Shown: piece after piece, positions 35,115-45,135 of the stretch | Layout: every line of letters begins with the position of its first letter | Position numbering within the stretch: position 1 is the first letter of the stretch | Assembly (NCBI GenBank): GCA_010672965.1 | Contig: JAAHFN010000032.1 | Span: 1 to 64,000 of the forward strand | Direction of reading: 5' to 3' | Length of the DNA stretch: 64,000 bases | Source: Oscillatoria sp. SIO1A7 | Lineage (GTDB): Bacteria; Cyanobacteriota; Cyanobacteriia; Cyanobacteriales; Laspinemataceae | Translations under genes and position numbers: made by a program | The notes under the pieces: model-generated | Told to the model about the DNA's origin: nothing | What the model saw: the letters and a program-made list of their open reading frames with translations, nothing else | Databases searched by the model: none

Positions 35115-35912
35115 ATGAACAAAAGAAACCTTGCATTTATTTTTGCCCTAGCGCTCCTTAGCGCGACGAGCTACCCAACATTATCAGAGGCGCGACCCGA
35201 TCGCCTGGTAAACGCCAGCAGCGAATCGAAGCAATTTAAGCCACCCCCGCCTCCGCCAGGAGGGAGGCCGAGAGGTCGCCGTTTTGGGGCGGCAAGCCGG
35301 CCGGCAGATTCTAGCGCCCAATGCCCCGAGGTGGCGGTTAACCTTGCTGCCCTAGTGCCCGAAATTGGTGTTATAGGCAATACGGTTAAGGAGCGTCCCA
35401 CCTTTTGGTTCTACTTTCCTTACGAGTCTAAGGACGTACATTCTGCAAGGTTTGTACTATTAGACGAGAAAGAGGAATACGTCCAGGAGCCAATCGAGGT
35501 TTCCCTACCGGAAAAGCCGGGAGTAATAGGCATTCGCCTTCCGTCGGACTCTCGCTCCCTGGAGGTTGGCAAGACCTACGATTGGCGGTTAACAGTTTTC
35601 TGTGACTCTGAAGATATGACCGTGCGCGATTCCGTTTATGGTTCGGTACAACGAGTAGCAATAGAGCCCTCACTTCTGGATGCTCTGGAGCAATCTGAAT
35701 CCCAGCACGTTGCCTATGCTGAGAATGGGATTTGGTACGAGGCGATCGGCAATCTGGCCGAACGGCTTTACGCAGATCCGACAAATGCCGATCTCATTGC
35801 CGCTTGGGAAAGGTTATTGGGGGATGTTAAATTGGAGCAGATCGCTAATGTGCGCTACATTGAGTACAGCGTTCCTACTCAAAGAAGCCAAGCCCTAGGA
35901 ATTAGCAGGTAG
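35115..35912 (+). CDS. DUF928 family exported protein
   Basis: 265 residues from the ATG at 35115 (MNKRNLAFIFALALLSATS). The signal peptide is followed by a Pro/Gly/Arg-rich stretch (FKPPPPPPGGRPRGRR) and the typical DUF928 segment with ALVPEIGVIGNTVKERPTFWFY and YDWRLTVFC. The domain probably sits in the periplasm or at the surface. Genes of this family accompany CHAT/CHASE2 genes in many cyanobacteria, so it may meet the CHASE2 domains outside the membrane. It closes the cluster; a strong terminator follows. Confidence 0.88.
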   Translation: MNKRNLAFIFALALLSATSYPTLSEARPDRLVNASSESKQFKPPPPPPGGRPRGRRFGAASRPADSSAQCPEVAVNLAALVPEIGVIGNTVKERPTFWFYFPYESKDVHSARFVLLDEKEEYVQEPIEVSLPEKPGVIGIRLPSDSRSLEVGKTYDWRLTVFCDSEDMTVRDSVYGSVQRVAIEPSLLDALEQSESQHVAYAENGIWYEAIGNLAERLYADPTNADLIAAWERLLGDVKLEQIANVRYIEYSVPTQRSQALGISR

Positions 35913-35962
35913 AAAGCAGGGCGATCGGGCGTCAACTGGCGCTGACCCTATTTCACCCCAAA

Positions 35963-36014
35963 CAGAAGAGCGGGCCGCAAGGCGTACAATCCTTGCGACC
36001 CGCTCTTCTGTTTT
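35963..36014 (+). terminator. Strong hairpin terminator after DUF928
   Basis: The arms 35963-35982 and 35991-36010 pair over about 19 bases (cagaagagcggg with cccgctcttctg, then ccgcaagg with ccttgcg), followed by TTTT. Confidence 0.9.
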
Positions 36015-36349
36015 CCTTAAGTTAAATTAAATTAAATCTATTGCACTATATAATATAGCACTACACAAATAAGTCCAATACCTTCGCCATTTTTGCGTAG
36101 GTTGGGTTTCGTCGATGGCGGACCCAACCTACAAAATAGGGGGGTTTTCCAGATTGGCGAACGTAATATTGTTAGTCAGTTCCTACTTTTGACTTATTAC
36201 CTTGAGACTTTTAACTTGTGCGTAGCGCTATATGAGACAATCTACAAACTCTGATGAGTTAAATCCAAAAAAAAATTGATAAGTTTCCACTCAAATTAAT
36301 GGTCGAAAGTCTCGAAAGTCAGTAATTGTCAGCAGGGCCGGAAATAATT
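36015..36349. other. AT-rich spacer with repeat fragment
   Basis: 36078-36165 carries an end of repeat family R7 (ccaataccttcgccattttt) and a hairpin gtaggttgggtttcgtc / gacccaacctac. No gene. Confidence 0.5.
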
Positions 36350-36913
36350 AATAGCATTCGAGCGAGATCGCGCTCGAACGATCTGGTAGGAACTGCCGAG
36401 GCTCCCTCGGGCAGATTCCCGAGCCGGTGCAAAATGCTCGCAAACCGCTGTAGAATCTACAAAAAGCAAGGAGGTGCTACGCCCAGATCCCTCCCTGGTG
36501 CAAATAGGCTCGTTGGTGCGGAGGTTCGCGATCGCTCCCTATTCGTTGCCCAATAAGGCGCGATCGCAGACCTCCGCAGCAGAAGTCCTGGGATTCTGCG
36601 TCGGGCTACTTCGTCGCCCCCGCTCCCTGACTTCGAGCCTATTTAAAACCAGTGGTAAAAACCTGGGCAATTTCTCCCCAAGGGAGACCCACCCGCTGCC
36701 GCGATCCTCGGAATCGTCAGCGGGACTTTAGGGTGGGCTATCTTCCCACCCGGGCTAGCTGTCGGGGTAGTGCTTTGGATTTGTTGCCCTAAATCCAAAG
36801 CACTACCCCATTGCAGCCGGGGCTTTTTGAGGGAGAAAGTTTTTTGAGTGTAAACACCTCCTTGCTAAGGTTTGCTTTGCTTCGCTTGATCGGGTCGCGG
36901 TTAGCCGTGACCC
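36350..36913. ncRNA. Candidate large structured RNA (class unknown)
   Basis: GC-rich and gene-free between AT-rich flanks, with many exact complementary segments. 36465-36476 pairs with 36855-36866 (12 bp). Inside it, 36502-36512 pairs with 36634-36644 (11 bp), enclosing 36517-36525 with 36570-36578 (9 bp) and 36579-36584 with 36594-36599. Further stems: 36357-36364/36371-36378 (8 bp), 36692-36698/36718-36724, 36764-36782/36791-36809 (19 bp perfect) and 36892-36900/36905-36913. Such nesting is unusual for the simple MITE hairpins elsewhere in the window. It does not look like RNase P RNA, tmRNA or SRP RNA. A transposon-linked guide RNA such as HEARO/omega RNA without its nuclease gene is one possibility. 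The transcribed strand is unknown. Confidence 0.4.
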
Positions 36914-38163
36914 TTCTTTCTGCCCCCTCTAGGGGTCTTAAAAACTATACTAACACGGTTTTCCTCGAAAAACAACCTTTTTTGCAGAAAATTTTTGCAC
37001 CTTCTGCAGGTTCTGCACTTGCCGCCTGTCGTATAGCCTAATTGAAATACTACTATATGTTGACATATTGACGACTCTCGTTCTGCAACTGGTGCTAATC
37101 TCTCTAGTCCTGCAGGGCCAAACGCAACCTGTTATGGAAGGTCCAGCCGAAGAGCCCCTGCCCGGACTTGCAAGGGAGCTGCGCGGAATTCAAAGTTCGC
37201 TCATTCAAAATTCAAAATGCCTCAAGAGCCAGAGCGATCGCCTCCGCTTCGCCTTCATGGATTTTCTCTAGTGGCAAGGCGACGGTTAAAGTTGTGGGTT
37301 CGATCCCCCCAACCCCCCGATAAATTGCCGGTTCCCCCCAACCCCCCTTTTTAAGCTTTTTAAGGGGGGCTCCAAGAGAGATGGGGGACTGTGGGAAGGG
37401 TGGGAGGGGTGGGAAGAACCAGAAGAAATTCTTCCCCCTCTCCCCCCTCTCCCCACAGTCCGTAGGCGGCTCCCCAATGAGCGCGGGGGGTTGGGGGATC
37501 GTTCCATGCGCAAAAATGGCGAAGGTATAGCAGTAATATCATGTCGGGTTGAATGCCCCAAAAAAAGTCAAGTCCTGCGTAGGACGGGCGTCCCGCCTGG
37601 GAGCTTCGGCTCTTTAGGACAGGCGGGACGCCCGTCCTACTGGCTTGGCGACGGTTAAAATTGTGGGTAAATGTAGGTTGGGTTGAACGGAGTGTTGGCG
37701 GAGCCAACTCGTGCGAGTAACCCAACTATACCAATCGTTGCGCCCTTGTTTCGTTCCCGGGCCGCTCCCTACAATTTTAAGCTGGACGCCCGTCCTACGG
37801 GAGATTCCAATTTTTTTTGTGGAACAACTACGCGGACTTGATATAAGCAGTCAGCTTTCAGCTTTCAGCTTGAGCGTCAAAGCCTTGCCAATTCAAGATG
37901 TTGGCGTTTTGCAACTGTCAAACACCTTAATCGGTAGTGCTATATTGTCCAAAAAACCGGGTTTCTAAAATATCTCTCCCTACACCCTACACAAGCGGGT
38001 GTGGGGTGTAGGGTGTGGGGAGTAGGGAAACATCTAGCTATTTTACGACTGCTGTCGGGGGCTCGAAAGTCCTACAGGGACGAAGGTTTCCGGATTAAGA
38101 GAGCGCTTCGATCCCCAAATATCACAAATGTGGTGAAAAAGCCCACAAGATAATCACCCTACC
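36914..38163. repeat. Gene-free repeat-rich block before bioD
   Basis: 37300-37500: ccccccaacccccc / ggggggttgggggg hairpin with a CTCCCC array. 37505-37523: R7 end. 37538-37640: R6 half (atatcatgtcgggttgaatg, then ggacgggcgtcccgcctg and its complement). 37845-37880: TCAGCTT repeats. 37917-37945: gtcaaacaccttaatcggta, also at 45331-45350. 37945-37967: R7 end. 37980-38030 and 38157-38180: TAGGGTG/ACACCCT arrays. A reading frame at 37068-37271 looks signal-like at first but ends in repeat text. Confidence 0.6.
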
Positions 38164-38916
38164 CTACACCCTACACCCTATAGGCATGATTATTTCCAAA
38201 TCTAGATCGGAAACCGCTGCAGCGATCGCATCTAGGTCGGCGGTATCGCTAAAGTGGGGCAGAATACCGCAAATGGGCACATTGGTCAAAGACTCAATTA
38301 AATCTCTTGGGGCTAACTCGGCAATCTCTGTCTCGGAAGTAGGCCGAAGACAATTTAGGACAATCCCTTTGAGACGAACTCCTGCCTGACGGGCGAGAGC
38401 CACATTAGCCACCGCTTGACCTATAGCTCCCAATTTCACCGGCACTACAAGCACCGTCGGTATCCGCCAATCCCTCGCCAAATCTGCCACAGTTAGCTCT
38501 GGGGTTATCGGCGAGCCGAGTCCTCCCAGAGCTTCTATTAATATAAAAGACTTTCTTCTTGCCAAAGCCGATAGCCCCTGCCAAGCCTTGCCCAGGTCGA
38601 TATCGAGACCTTCCTTGGCAGCGGCGACTGGGGGAGCCAAAGGGGCTTGGAAATAGAGGGGGGTCGTTTCTTCGGGAGATTGGTCGAGGTCGAACAAGCG
38701 CAAGTATAGGTCGCGATCGCCCATTCCCGACTGAATTGGCTTCATAATTCCCACCTTCAGCCGAGGATAGACCTTAAATAAATAGGCTGCCAAAGCCGTC
38801 GTTAGCGCTGTTTTGCCAGCATCGGTATCCGTTCCGGCAATTAATAAGGCGCTTGAATCTAAAGCGCTTGAATCTAAAGCGCTTGAATTATTGATTATTG
38901 ATTTTTGACCGTTCAT
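38164..38916 (-). CDS. bioD: Dethiobiotin synthetase
   Basis: About 250 residues. It closes the ureido ring of dethiobiotin using ATP and CO2 in biotin synthesis. P-loop: AGTDTDAGKTALTTALA. The following KVGIMKPIQSG (substrate Lys) and EALGGLGSPIT (the usual EGAGG motif in altered form) agree with BioD. The start is the ATG at 38916; a TTG at 38952 directly after the kinase stop would add 12 residues. Residues 8-20 contain SSALDSSALDSSALL from 15-bp repeats at 38848-38889. It follows the kinase gene on the same strand. Confidence 0.88.
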   Translation of the reverse strand: MNGQKSIINNSSALDSSALDSSALLIAGTDTDAGKTALTTALAAYLFKVYPRLKVGIMKPIQSGMGDRDLYLRLFDLDQSPEETTPLYFQAPLAPPVAAAKEGLDIDLGKAWQGLSALARRKSFILIEALGGLGSPITPELTVADLARDWRIPTVLVVPVKLGAIGQAVANVALARQAGVRLKGIVLNCLRPTSETEIAELAPRDLIESLTNVPICGILPHFSDTADLDAIAAAVSDLDLEIIMPIGCRV

Positions 38917-38952
38917 CCAGTTATACTCTCGCAACGAGCGATCGCTCGCCAA

Positions 38953-41133
38953 TTACTTAACGCTTATTTTTATAGTAAAGTCTTCCGAGTAAGGAGCGAC
39001 TACATCAATTTGATAATTGCCGCTCTCCGGCACGCGCTCCTCCCAGATAACCATTCTATCTTCTATCATGTCCCCGTTAGGATAGCGAATATCCAAGCCT
39101 ACGGCACCGGATATGCTCTCCACTCTAAACGTTTCTCCTTTGCGGACATTGATAAAATAGCGTTTCGTGGCCTTGGCGCTAATGCGACCGGACACTTGAA
39201 TTACATTTTCGCCGTAGGGAAAGTACAATTGCTCTTCTTCTACTAAGGGAGCCGGCGGAACCTCCACGGGTTGCGGCGAGGTTATAAATGGAGGGGAACT
39301 ATCTGTTGGGTAACTATCTGTTGGGTAACTATCTGTTGGATAACTATCTGTTGGGTAACTATCTGTTGGATAACTATCTGTTGGATAAGTCGAACGGCTA
39401 TTGCTTGATGGAGGATAACTCGATGGAGGGGAATTCGATGGATTTGATTGCGGGACTCTTGGCGTCGGCCTTGGAGTTGGCGGCAACGGCAACAAAAGGA
39501 CATCTAGCTTGTAGTTATTTTTTGCCAGACCGTATAAAGGGTTTATCTGGATAATGTACTTGCCCCTTGCTGGCAAAACAGCATCCCAGACCTCGACCCA
39601 TTGCGATCGCTCGTCAACCAGCTTTCCATCCGGTCCAGTTATCGTCATCAAAGTGCCATCGCCCCCAATAGCCGCACTCAACTCTTGCCCTGCTTCCCCC
39701 CAAATCTCGTACCTTATTATTTCATTTGTTTTCAGAGTTCCCTCTACCGAGGTTGTCAGCCCCAAGCTTGGTTTTAAAGGTTGATTGTAGGTAATATACT
39801 CCATATCCGCAGGAGAAGGTGGCGGTTCGGGACGCGCCTGCGGTGGCTTTGGCCTCGCGCTGGGAATTGGTTTTGGCGTTGTCGGTATCGGCCTCGGGGC
39901 GGCAGTTGGTTTTGGCGTTGTCGGTGTTAGAGTCGGAGTCGGCATGGGAGTCGGGATGGGAGTCGGCATCCCAACGGCCTCTGGTGGCAATGGCCTTTCT
40001 ATCTGCCCGACTCCAACTTCTGGAGTTTCGGGGACAACCGGCGCTCTTGTCGGGGGAGACTCTGCTGGGGAGACGCTCCCCGAACGCAATCTAGTTACAA
40101 TTGCCCAAGAACTAAAGCTAGTCACTATCATTAGTCCCAAAGTTAGCGCGGCGATCGCTTTTGGATTATCCCATAAACGAGAATAGATATCTCCCGGCGT
40201 TACTGTTACCGAAGGCGCTTCCCATTCTCCCATTAGCCCGGAATTTTCTCCCGCCGCTACCGTTGCTATTTGAGATGCCTTTAGATCTCTCCTGGCCAGA
40301 GCTTCTAGAGCTACTGCTACTTCTCTGGCAGTGGAGTAGCGAGCCCCCGGTCGCAAGCTCAACATCCTATTCAAGACCTTAGTTAAAATCGCACTAGCTC
40401 GCGGCTGCACTAACTTTTCCCAATGCCAAGTCAATTGCTCGTCGTCGAATAATTCCTGGGGTTCTCGACCCGTCAGCAGCACCAGTGCCGTAACCGCTAA
40501 AGCATAGAGATCGCTGCTCGGATAGGCTCGACCAGACTGGATTTGTTCGCTAGGAGCATAGCCTAACTTGCCTACCGTGGTATTGGCCGAATCCGTTTCT
40601 GGGAACTGAAGGCGAGTTGCTAATTCTCTAACTACGCCGAAGTCAATCAGAACTGGCATCCCATCTTGCGATCGCAAAATAATATTATCTGGAGAAATGT
40701 CCCGATGAATAATGTCGTGACTGTGGAGATAATCCAAAACTGGCAACAAGCGATCGATAAGCTGCACCACTTCCATCTCGGATAACTTAGCTCCAGCAGC
40801 TTTGCGCTCTTGCAGCAGCAATCGATAAGTCTTACCGGGCACATAATCTTGAACTAAAAATAATCGCCCATTTTCCTCAAAGATCGCTCTAAATTGGGGA
40901 ATTTGGGGATGCTGAATTTGATAGAGGACTGCTGCTTCTCTTTGGAATAGTTCTCGGGATTTTTGAACCGAATAACTGCTGCCGTTGGGAATAAATTCTT
41001 TTAGGGCACATTTTTCGTTAAACCGTCCTTTATCCTCTGCTAGATAAGTACGGCCAAACCCTCCTTGACCCAAAATACCCAGCAAGCGATAGCGGTTCTG
41101 AAGGACTGTAAAATCTGGAATTGGTGGTTGCAT
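38953..41133 (-). CDS. Serine/threonine protein kinase with extracytoplasmic PPC-like domains
   Basis: 726 residues. The kinase domain (about 15-285) is complete: GQGGFGRTY, Lys45 (CALKEF), Asp145 (HRDISPDN) and Asp164 (DFG). A juxtamembrane part leads to one membrane helix (about 326-347). Outside there is a Pro/Thr-rich linker ([17 protein letters not shown]), a PPC-like beta domain (about 455-550), a second Pro/Ser/Tyr linker with six PTDSY repeats and a second PPC-like domain near the C-terminus. The layout is that of a cyanobacterial receptor kinase, here with beta domains as sensors or wall binders. The PPC-like part resembles a segment of the membrane TIR protein at 7658-9841. It is followed by bioD without a clear functional link. 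Confidence 0.9.
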   Translation of the reverse strand: MQPPIPDFTVLQNRYRLLGILGQGGFGRTYLAEDKGRFNEKCALKEFIPNGSSYSVQKSRELFQREAAVLYQIQHPQIPQFRAIFEENGRLFLVQDYVPGKTYRLLLQERKAAGAKLSEMEVVQLIDRLLPVLDYLHSHDIIHRDISPDNIILRSQDGMPVLIDFGVVRELATRLQFPETDSANTTVGKLGYAPSEQIQSGRAYPSSDLYALAVTALVLLTGREPQELFDDEQLTWHWEKLVQPRASAILTKVLNRMLSLRPGARYSTAREVAVALEALARRDLKASQIATVAAGENSGLMGEWEAPSVTVTPGDIYSRLWDNPKAIAALTLGLMIVTSFSSWAIVTRLRSGSVSPAESPPTRAPVVPETPEVGVGQIERPLPPEAVGMPTPIPTPMPTPTLTPTTPKPTAAPRPIPTTPKPIPSARPKPPQARPEPPPSPADMEYITYNQPLKPSLGLTTSVEGTLKTNEIIRYEIWGEAGQELSAAIGGDGTLMTITGPDGKLVDERSQWVEVWDAVLPARGKYIIQINPLYGLAKNNYKLDVLLLPLPPTPRPTPRVPQSNPSNSPPSSYPPSSNSRSTYPTDSYPTDSYPTDSYPTDSYPTDSYPTDSSPPFITSPQPVEVPPAPLVEEEQLYFPYGENVIQVSGRISAKATKRYFINVRKGETFRVESISGAVGLDIRYPNGDMIEDRMVIWEERVPESGNYQIDVVAPYSEDFTIKISVK
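39298..39390 (-). repeat. 15-bp tandem repeats in the kinase gene
   Basis: Six units of CTATCTGTTGGGTAA or TAACTATCTGTTGGA type encode PTDSY repeats in the extracytoplasmic linker. Confidence 0.95.
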
Positions 41134-41829
41134 AACAAACAGAATTCAATATGGGGAATTGGGGAATTGGGAAATTGGGAAGTGGGCATTGGGAATTGGG
41201 CATTGGGCATTGGACATTGGACATTGGGCAAAAAAGCGGGCGAGGGCGGGCGCGATCGGCTGACTGCTTTTATAGGACTTATACAAAACGGATACTTTGC
41301 TTTGCGTAATACCATTTCTGTATGAAGATGCAATAAATCCGTTCGGGCAGGCTACGCCAACGACTCTATGCCCCAGAGGGCAGGCTGTCGCCTACGACAG
41401 GCTCAGGACGAGCGCCCGAACGGCGAATAAAGGTCGTTATTTGTTGCAGCTTCATAAAGAATTGGTCTAAGTCCTATTTTAATTCGGAATGGGAATCTGG
41501 CATACGGCAAAGGGACTCGCTTGCATCGGGCAACAAAGGAGTCAGCGGGTAGTCGCGCCCGCGATCGCTTTTAGCTTTTAATTCGGAATGGGAATCCGGC
41601 ATCCGGCAAAGAGGCTCACTTGCATCGGGCATGAGAACCTGCGCTTGCCCGCAGGCGTTACCTAATACTGTGCGGGCAGGCTTGGGTATTGGGCTCGGGA
41701 GGGGTAGCTGACTTGGGCGCTCCGCCGGCGAAAAAGCGCAGGGCAGCAATAAGCACAGCAATAAGCTTACTCTGCTCGGGGGGAAAGACTAGGACTCTAC
41801 AGCCTTTAGCTTTTTTTAGCTTTTCGAGC
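41134..41829. repeat. Intergenic: heptamer array and R5 repeat
   Basis: 41150-41228: TTGGGAA/GGGCATT array. 41271-41476: R5 repeat, ends tataggacttatacaaaacg and ttggtctaagtcctat, with internal hairpin gttcgggcaggctacg / cgagcgcccgaacgg. 41480-41640: two copies of aattcggaatgggaatc text. No gene seen. Confidence 0.7.
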
Positions 41830-42288
41830 TTAACTGCTCAGCTTGGATTTGACGATCGCTTGTACGGTTTTGCCGTCTGCCTTGCCTTTAAGTTCTTGCA
41901 TCGCCGCCCCCATAACTTTGCCCATATCTTTCATGGAAGTGGCTCCCACCTTAGCTACGACCTCATCGATAACAGCGGCAACCTCTTCATCGGACATTTG
42001 ACGGGGCAAATATTCCTCCAGGATCGCCAGTTCTGCAGCTTCCTTATCTGCTAGGTCCTCTCGTCCTGCCTTCTTATATTGTTCGATTGCATCTTTGCGT
42101 TGTTTGGCAAGCTGGACCAAGATTTCCATATCTTGTTCTTCGGTCAAGCCTTCCTGGCCGGAAATCCTAACGCTGGATTCTTTTTCCAGGATTAGCTTTT
42201 TGATGCTACGCGCTGTTTCCAGACGAATCTTGTCCTTGGCCTTCATGGCCGTCTTGATGTCTTCACTGATGCGGTCTTTTAGGCTCAT
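41830..42288 (-). CDS. yqeY: GatB/YqeY domain protein
   Basis: 152 residues, the usual length. MSLKDRISEDIKTAMKAKDK, the RKDAIEQYKKAGREDLADKE core and the C-terminal DMGKVMGAAMQELKGKADG are typical. The domain is related to the tail of GatB and may bind tRNA; the exact role in bacteria is unclear. It is divergent from prs, with a 437-bp gap. Confidence 0.92.
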   Translation of the reverse strand: MSLKDRISEDIKTAMKAKDKIRLETARSIKKLILEKESSVRISGQEGLTEEQDMEILVQLAKQRKDAIEQYKKAGREDLADKEAAELAILEEYLPRQMSDEEVAAVIDEVVAKVGATSMKDMGKVMGAAMQELKGKADGKTVQAIVKSKLSS

Positions 42289-42661
42289 AAAGTTTAATTT
42301 TTCTTTGTACTTAGTAACAATTGAAGTTTTTGGGGTTTTGTAGAACTGGGGCGAAAGCGCGCATCGTCCGAGCGATCGCGCCTCGGCCTCGCTTCGGTTT
42401 CCCAGGCAGGGCTTTCCTACAGCTGCCCTTCGATAGAGTAGGACTTAACCCTTGATACAAAACGCTTTATGCAACCTGGCAAAATGCGCTATTGCCTTCC
42501 CCGCTGCGATCGCACTTACCCCACTAATAGCCCCCACTAATAGCCTAGCGATAAGCAGTCGGACTTGGCAATCGAGGAGAAACTCTAGGTTTTTTAACTC
42601 AGAGATCGGCATCGCTTCTTAAGAATTTATTCATATTTATGCCCCATTGGCAAAAAAATGA
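42289..42661. other. yqeY/prs intergenic region
   Basis: No gene and no strong repeat. 42535-42552 has a short direct repeat (ccccactaatagcc). It becomes AT-rich toward prs. Confidence 0.4.
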
Positions 42662-42690
42662 TTGACAACATCTCTAGGTTCCAATGATAA
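42662..42690 (+). promoter_or_regulatory. Sigma-70 promoter of prs
   Basis: Consensus TTGACA at 42662-42667, a 17-bp spacer, then TGATAA at 42685-42690, 36 bp before the chosen start codon. Confidence 0.75.
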
Positions 42691-42725
42691 GATCGCCTTG
42701 AATAAAAGTGCTTCGAGGGGATGCC

Positions 42726-43718
42726 GTGATCCATTCTCCTACTTTAACCCTTGAATCTGCTATGGCAAGTCTGGGCCACAATAGCCGTCTGCGGCTGTTT
42801 TCTGGTTCTGCCAATGTTCCCCTAGCTCTAGAAGTGGCTCGCTATCTGGGGATAGATTTGGGTCCAATGGTGCGCAAAAGGTTTGCTGATGGAGAACTGT
42901 ATGTCCAAATACAGGAGTCCATCCGAGGGTGCGATGTTTATTTGATTCAGCCCACCTGCCATCCGGTAAACGACCATTTAATGGAACTGCTGATTATGAT
43001 TGATGCCTGTCGGCGAGCCTCGGCAAGGCAGATTACAGCAGTGATTCCCTATTACGGCTATGCTAGAGCCGATCGTAAAACAGCCGGACGGGAGTCGATA
43101 ACTGCTAAGTTAGTGGCCAACTTAATCACTGAGGCCGGCGCCAGTCGTATTTTGGCAATGGACTTACACTCAGGGCAAATCCAGGGCTATTTCGATATTC
43201 CGTTTGACCATGTATATGCCACGCCAGTATTGTTAGATTATTTAAAAAGCAAGCAACTCAATGACATAGTGGTGGTATCGCCAGATGTAGGGGGAGTGGC
43301 TCGGGCTAGAGCATTTGCCAAAAAGCTCAATGATGCCCCCCTGGCCATTATCGATAAACGTCGCCAATCTCATAATGTGGCAGAAGTGATGAATCTAATT
43401 GGCGATGTAAAGGGCAAAGCGGCAGTCTTGGTAGATGACATGATTGACACTGCTGGGACTATAACAGAAGGGGCTAAATTACTCCGCGACAAAGGAGCAA
43501 GGCAGGTTTATGCTTGTGCAACCCATGCAGTTTTCTCAGGATCGGCGATCGAGCGCCTGTCGAGTGGGGTGTTTGAAGAGGTAATCGTTACCAATTCTAT
43601 CCCCGTCCCAGAAAGCAAACGCTTTCCACAACTCACGGTTTTATCGACGGCTAATTTGCTCGGGGAAACAATCTGGCGAGTCCATGAGGATAGCTCTGTT
43701 AGCATTATGTTCCGTTAA
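42726..43718 (+). CDS. prs: Ribose-phosphate pyrophosphokinase
   Basis: About 330 residues. It makes PRPP from ribose 5-phosphate and ATP for nucleotide, histidine and tryptophan synthesis. Motifs: RLRLFSGSANVPLALEVAR near the start, RKRFADGELYVQIQES, the ATP loop PYYGYARADRK, DLHSGQIQGYF and the PRPP loop VLVDDMIDTAGTITEG. The GTG at 42726 (MIHSPTLTLES) matches the short leader of cyanobacterial enzymes, and GAGGGG sits in front. A GTG at 42708 is an alternative. Confidence 0.95.
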   Translation: MIHSPTLTLESAMASLGHNSRLRLFSGSANVPLALEVARYLGIDLGPMVRKRFADGELYVQIQESIRGCDVYLIQPTCHPVNDHLMELLIMIDACRRASARQITAVIPYYGYARADRKTAGRESITAKLVANLITEAGASRILAMDLHSGQIQGYFDIPFDHVYATPVLLDYLKSKQLNDIVVVSPDVGGVARARAFAKKLNDAPLAIIDKRRQSHNVAEVMNLIGDVKGKAAVLVDDMIDTAGTITEGAKLLRDKGARQVYACATHAVFSGSAIERLSSGVFEEVIVTNSIPVPESKRFPQLTVLSTANLLGETIWRVHEDSSVSIMFR

Positions 43719-44262
43719 CAATACCTTCCTTATAGCATTAAGCAGTCAGCAGTCAGCGGTCAGCTTATGCAGAGCTTCGCCAAGAGCCTATTGCCGATCG
43801 AGCGCAAGGAGCAAACTTTTAATTATCCTAACCAAACATGCGTATTGCTATATAATGCCAAAAGATAATTCTTAATAGCATATGATTGGCGATCGCGCCT
43901 GGGGCGGGGGAGAGCTAATTTCTGCTTTTTCAGAAATTAGCTCTCCCCCGCCCCTTGTCTGTTTATTCCCCGTAGGACAGGCGGGACGCCTGTCCGGTGC
44001 CGAGACTTTTCGCCAATCTCTCCCTACTAATTGGGTAATTTATTTCTTGGAATTCCCTACAGCTAAGATCGCTCTTGCGAGGTAGTCAGACCAATTCTTT
44101 GTGAAGCTGCAACAAATAACGACCTTTATCTGCCGTTCGGGCGCTCGCGCTTCGTTGCCGTAGCCCTGGGCTTCGAAGCGCGAGCGCCCGAACGGGGTAT
44201 TTGTTGCATTTTCATACAGAAATGGTATCAGCAATGAGAGCCAGCCAGAAACCCGGGGATTT
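43719..44262. repeat. Intergenic: R5 repeat and short hairpins
   Basis: 43740-43765: CAGCAGT/CAGCGGT repeats. 43905-43955: hairpin gggggagagctaatttctg / cagaaattagctctccccc. 43970-43998: gtaggacaggcgggacgcct. 44088-44231: R5 copy (gaccaattctttgtgaagct ... cagaaatggtatc) with a long internal palindrome. Confidence 0.7.
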
Positions 44263-45135
44263 TTACATATATTTGTCCAACAATAAAGCCAACTTTTTCT
44301 TAGTCTCCGGCGGCATCTTATCCGGAGGAGTGATAATCGCATATTTCAGAGCTGAATGAGCTTCAGAAACTGGCTTATCTTTGCCGAGGCGTCGCACCGT
44401 TTCCCGAATCACCTTCTGGGCGTTCGTTGCATTGCGTTGCAGATATTTAATGACCATATCCACAGTCACGCTATCGTGTTCTGGGTGCCAGCAGTCGTAG
44501 TCCGTTACCATAGCCAAGGTGGCATAAGCTATCTCTGCTTCTCGGGCTAACTTTGCTTCCGGCAAAGCAGTCATCCCGATCGCCGTCGCGCCCCAACTCC
44601 TATATAGATTAGATTCTGCTTTGGTGGAAAACGCCGGTCCCTCCATACAAATATATGTTCCCCCTCGATGCAGGGTCACTTCTGGCAAATCCTGACTTTC
44701 CACTGCATCTGCCAGGATACCCGCCAGCTTGGCACAAACCGGGTCCCCGAAGGCAATGTGAGCGACAATCCCATCTCCGAAAAATGTCGATATGCGATTC
44801 TTGGTGCGATCTATAAACTGATCTGGCAGCACCATATCCATAGGTTTGGCCTCTTGTTTGAGAGAACCGACTGCGGAGGCCGAGATTAAATACTCCACTC
44901 CCAGACTCTTCATCGCATATATGTTTGCTCGAAAGGGCAACTCCGAGGGCAATAGTCTATGGTTGCGACCGTGGCGGGCGAGGAATGCTACCCTCATGCC
45001 TTCCAAGGTTCCCAGAATTATGGAATCGGAAGGAGAACCAAAGGGAGTATCGACGGCAACTTCTTCCACCTCTTCGAGGCCCTCCATATTGTAAAGGCCG
45101 CTGCCGCCGATTATGCCAATTTGTACTTTAGCCAT
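44263..45135 (-). CDS. mtnP: S-methyl-5'-thioadenosine phosphorylase
   Basis: 290 residues. It splits methylthioadenosine to adenine and methylthioribose 1-phosphate in methionine salvage. [14 protein letters not shown] at the start, [19 protein letters not shown], the [15 protein letters not shown] motif and [17 protein letters not shown] (Thr and Pro of MTAP rather than purine phosphorylase) support this. ATG at 45135 with GAGGAG just upstream; a TTG one codon before is disregarded. It is a single-gene unit. Confidence 0.93.
   Translation of the reverse strand: MAKVQIGIIGGSGLYNMEGLEEVEEVAVDTPFGSPSDSIILGTLEGMRVAFLARHGRNHRLLPSELPFRANIYAMKSLGVEYLISASAVGSLKQEAKPMDMVLPDQFIDRTKNRISTFFGDGIVAHIAFGDPVCAKLAGILADAVESQDLPEVTLHRGGTYICMEGPAFSTKAESNLYRSWGATAIGMTALPEAKLAREAEIAYATLAMVTDYDCWHPEHDSVTVDMVIKYLQRNATNAQKVIRETVRRLGKDKPVSEAHSALKYAIITPPDKMPPETKKKLALLLDKYM

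Noticed and set aside
36326-37041. Short plus-strand frames in the structured region
   Set aside because: They are interrupted and Arg/Ser-rich, and the nested complementary segments explain the sequence better.
37068-37271. 67-codon frame with a hydrophobic start
   Set aside because: The start looks like a signal peptide, but the rest is repeat-like text and no family or ribosome site is evident.
37296-37316. tRNA-like T-arm (gtgggttcgatcccccc)
   Set aside because: The rest of a tRNA is missing upstream, and similar text recurs at 46070 as part of a dispersed repeat.
41474-41761. Minus-strand frame downstream of the kinase region
   Set aside because: It is built from two copies of an intergenic repeat and shows no domain.
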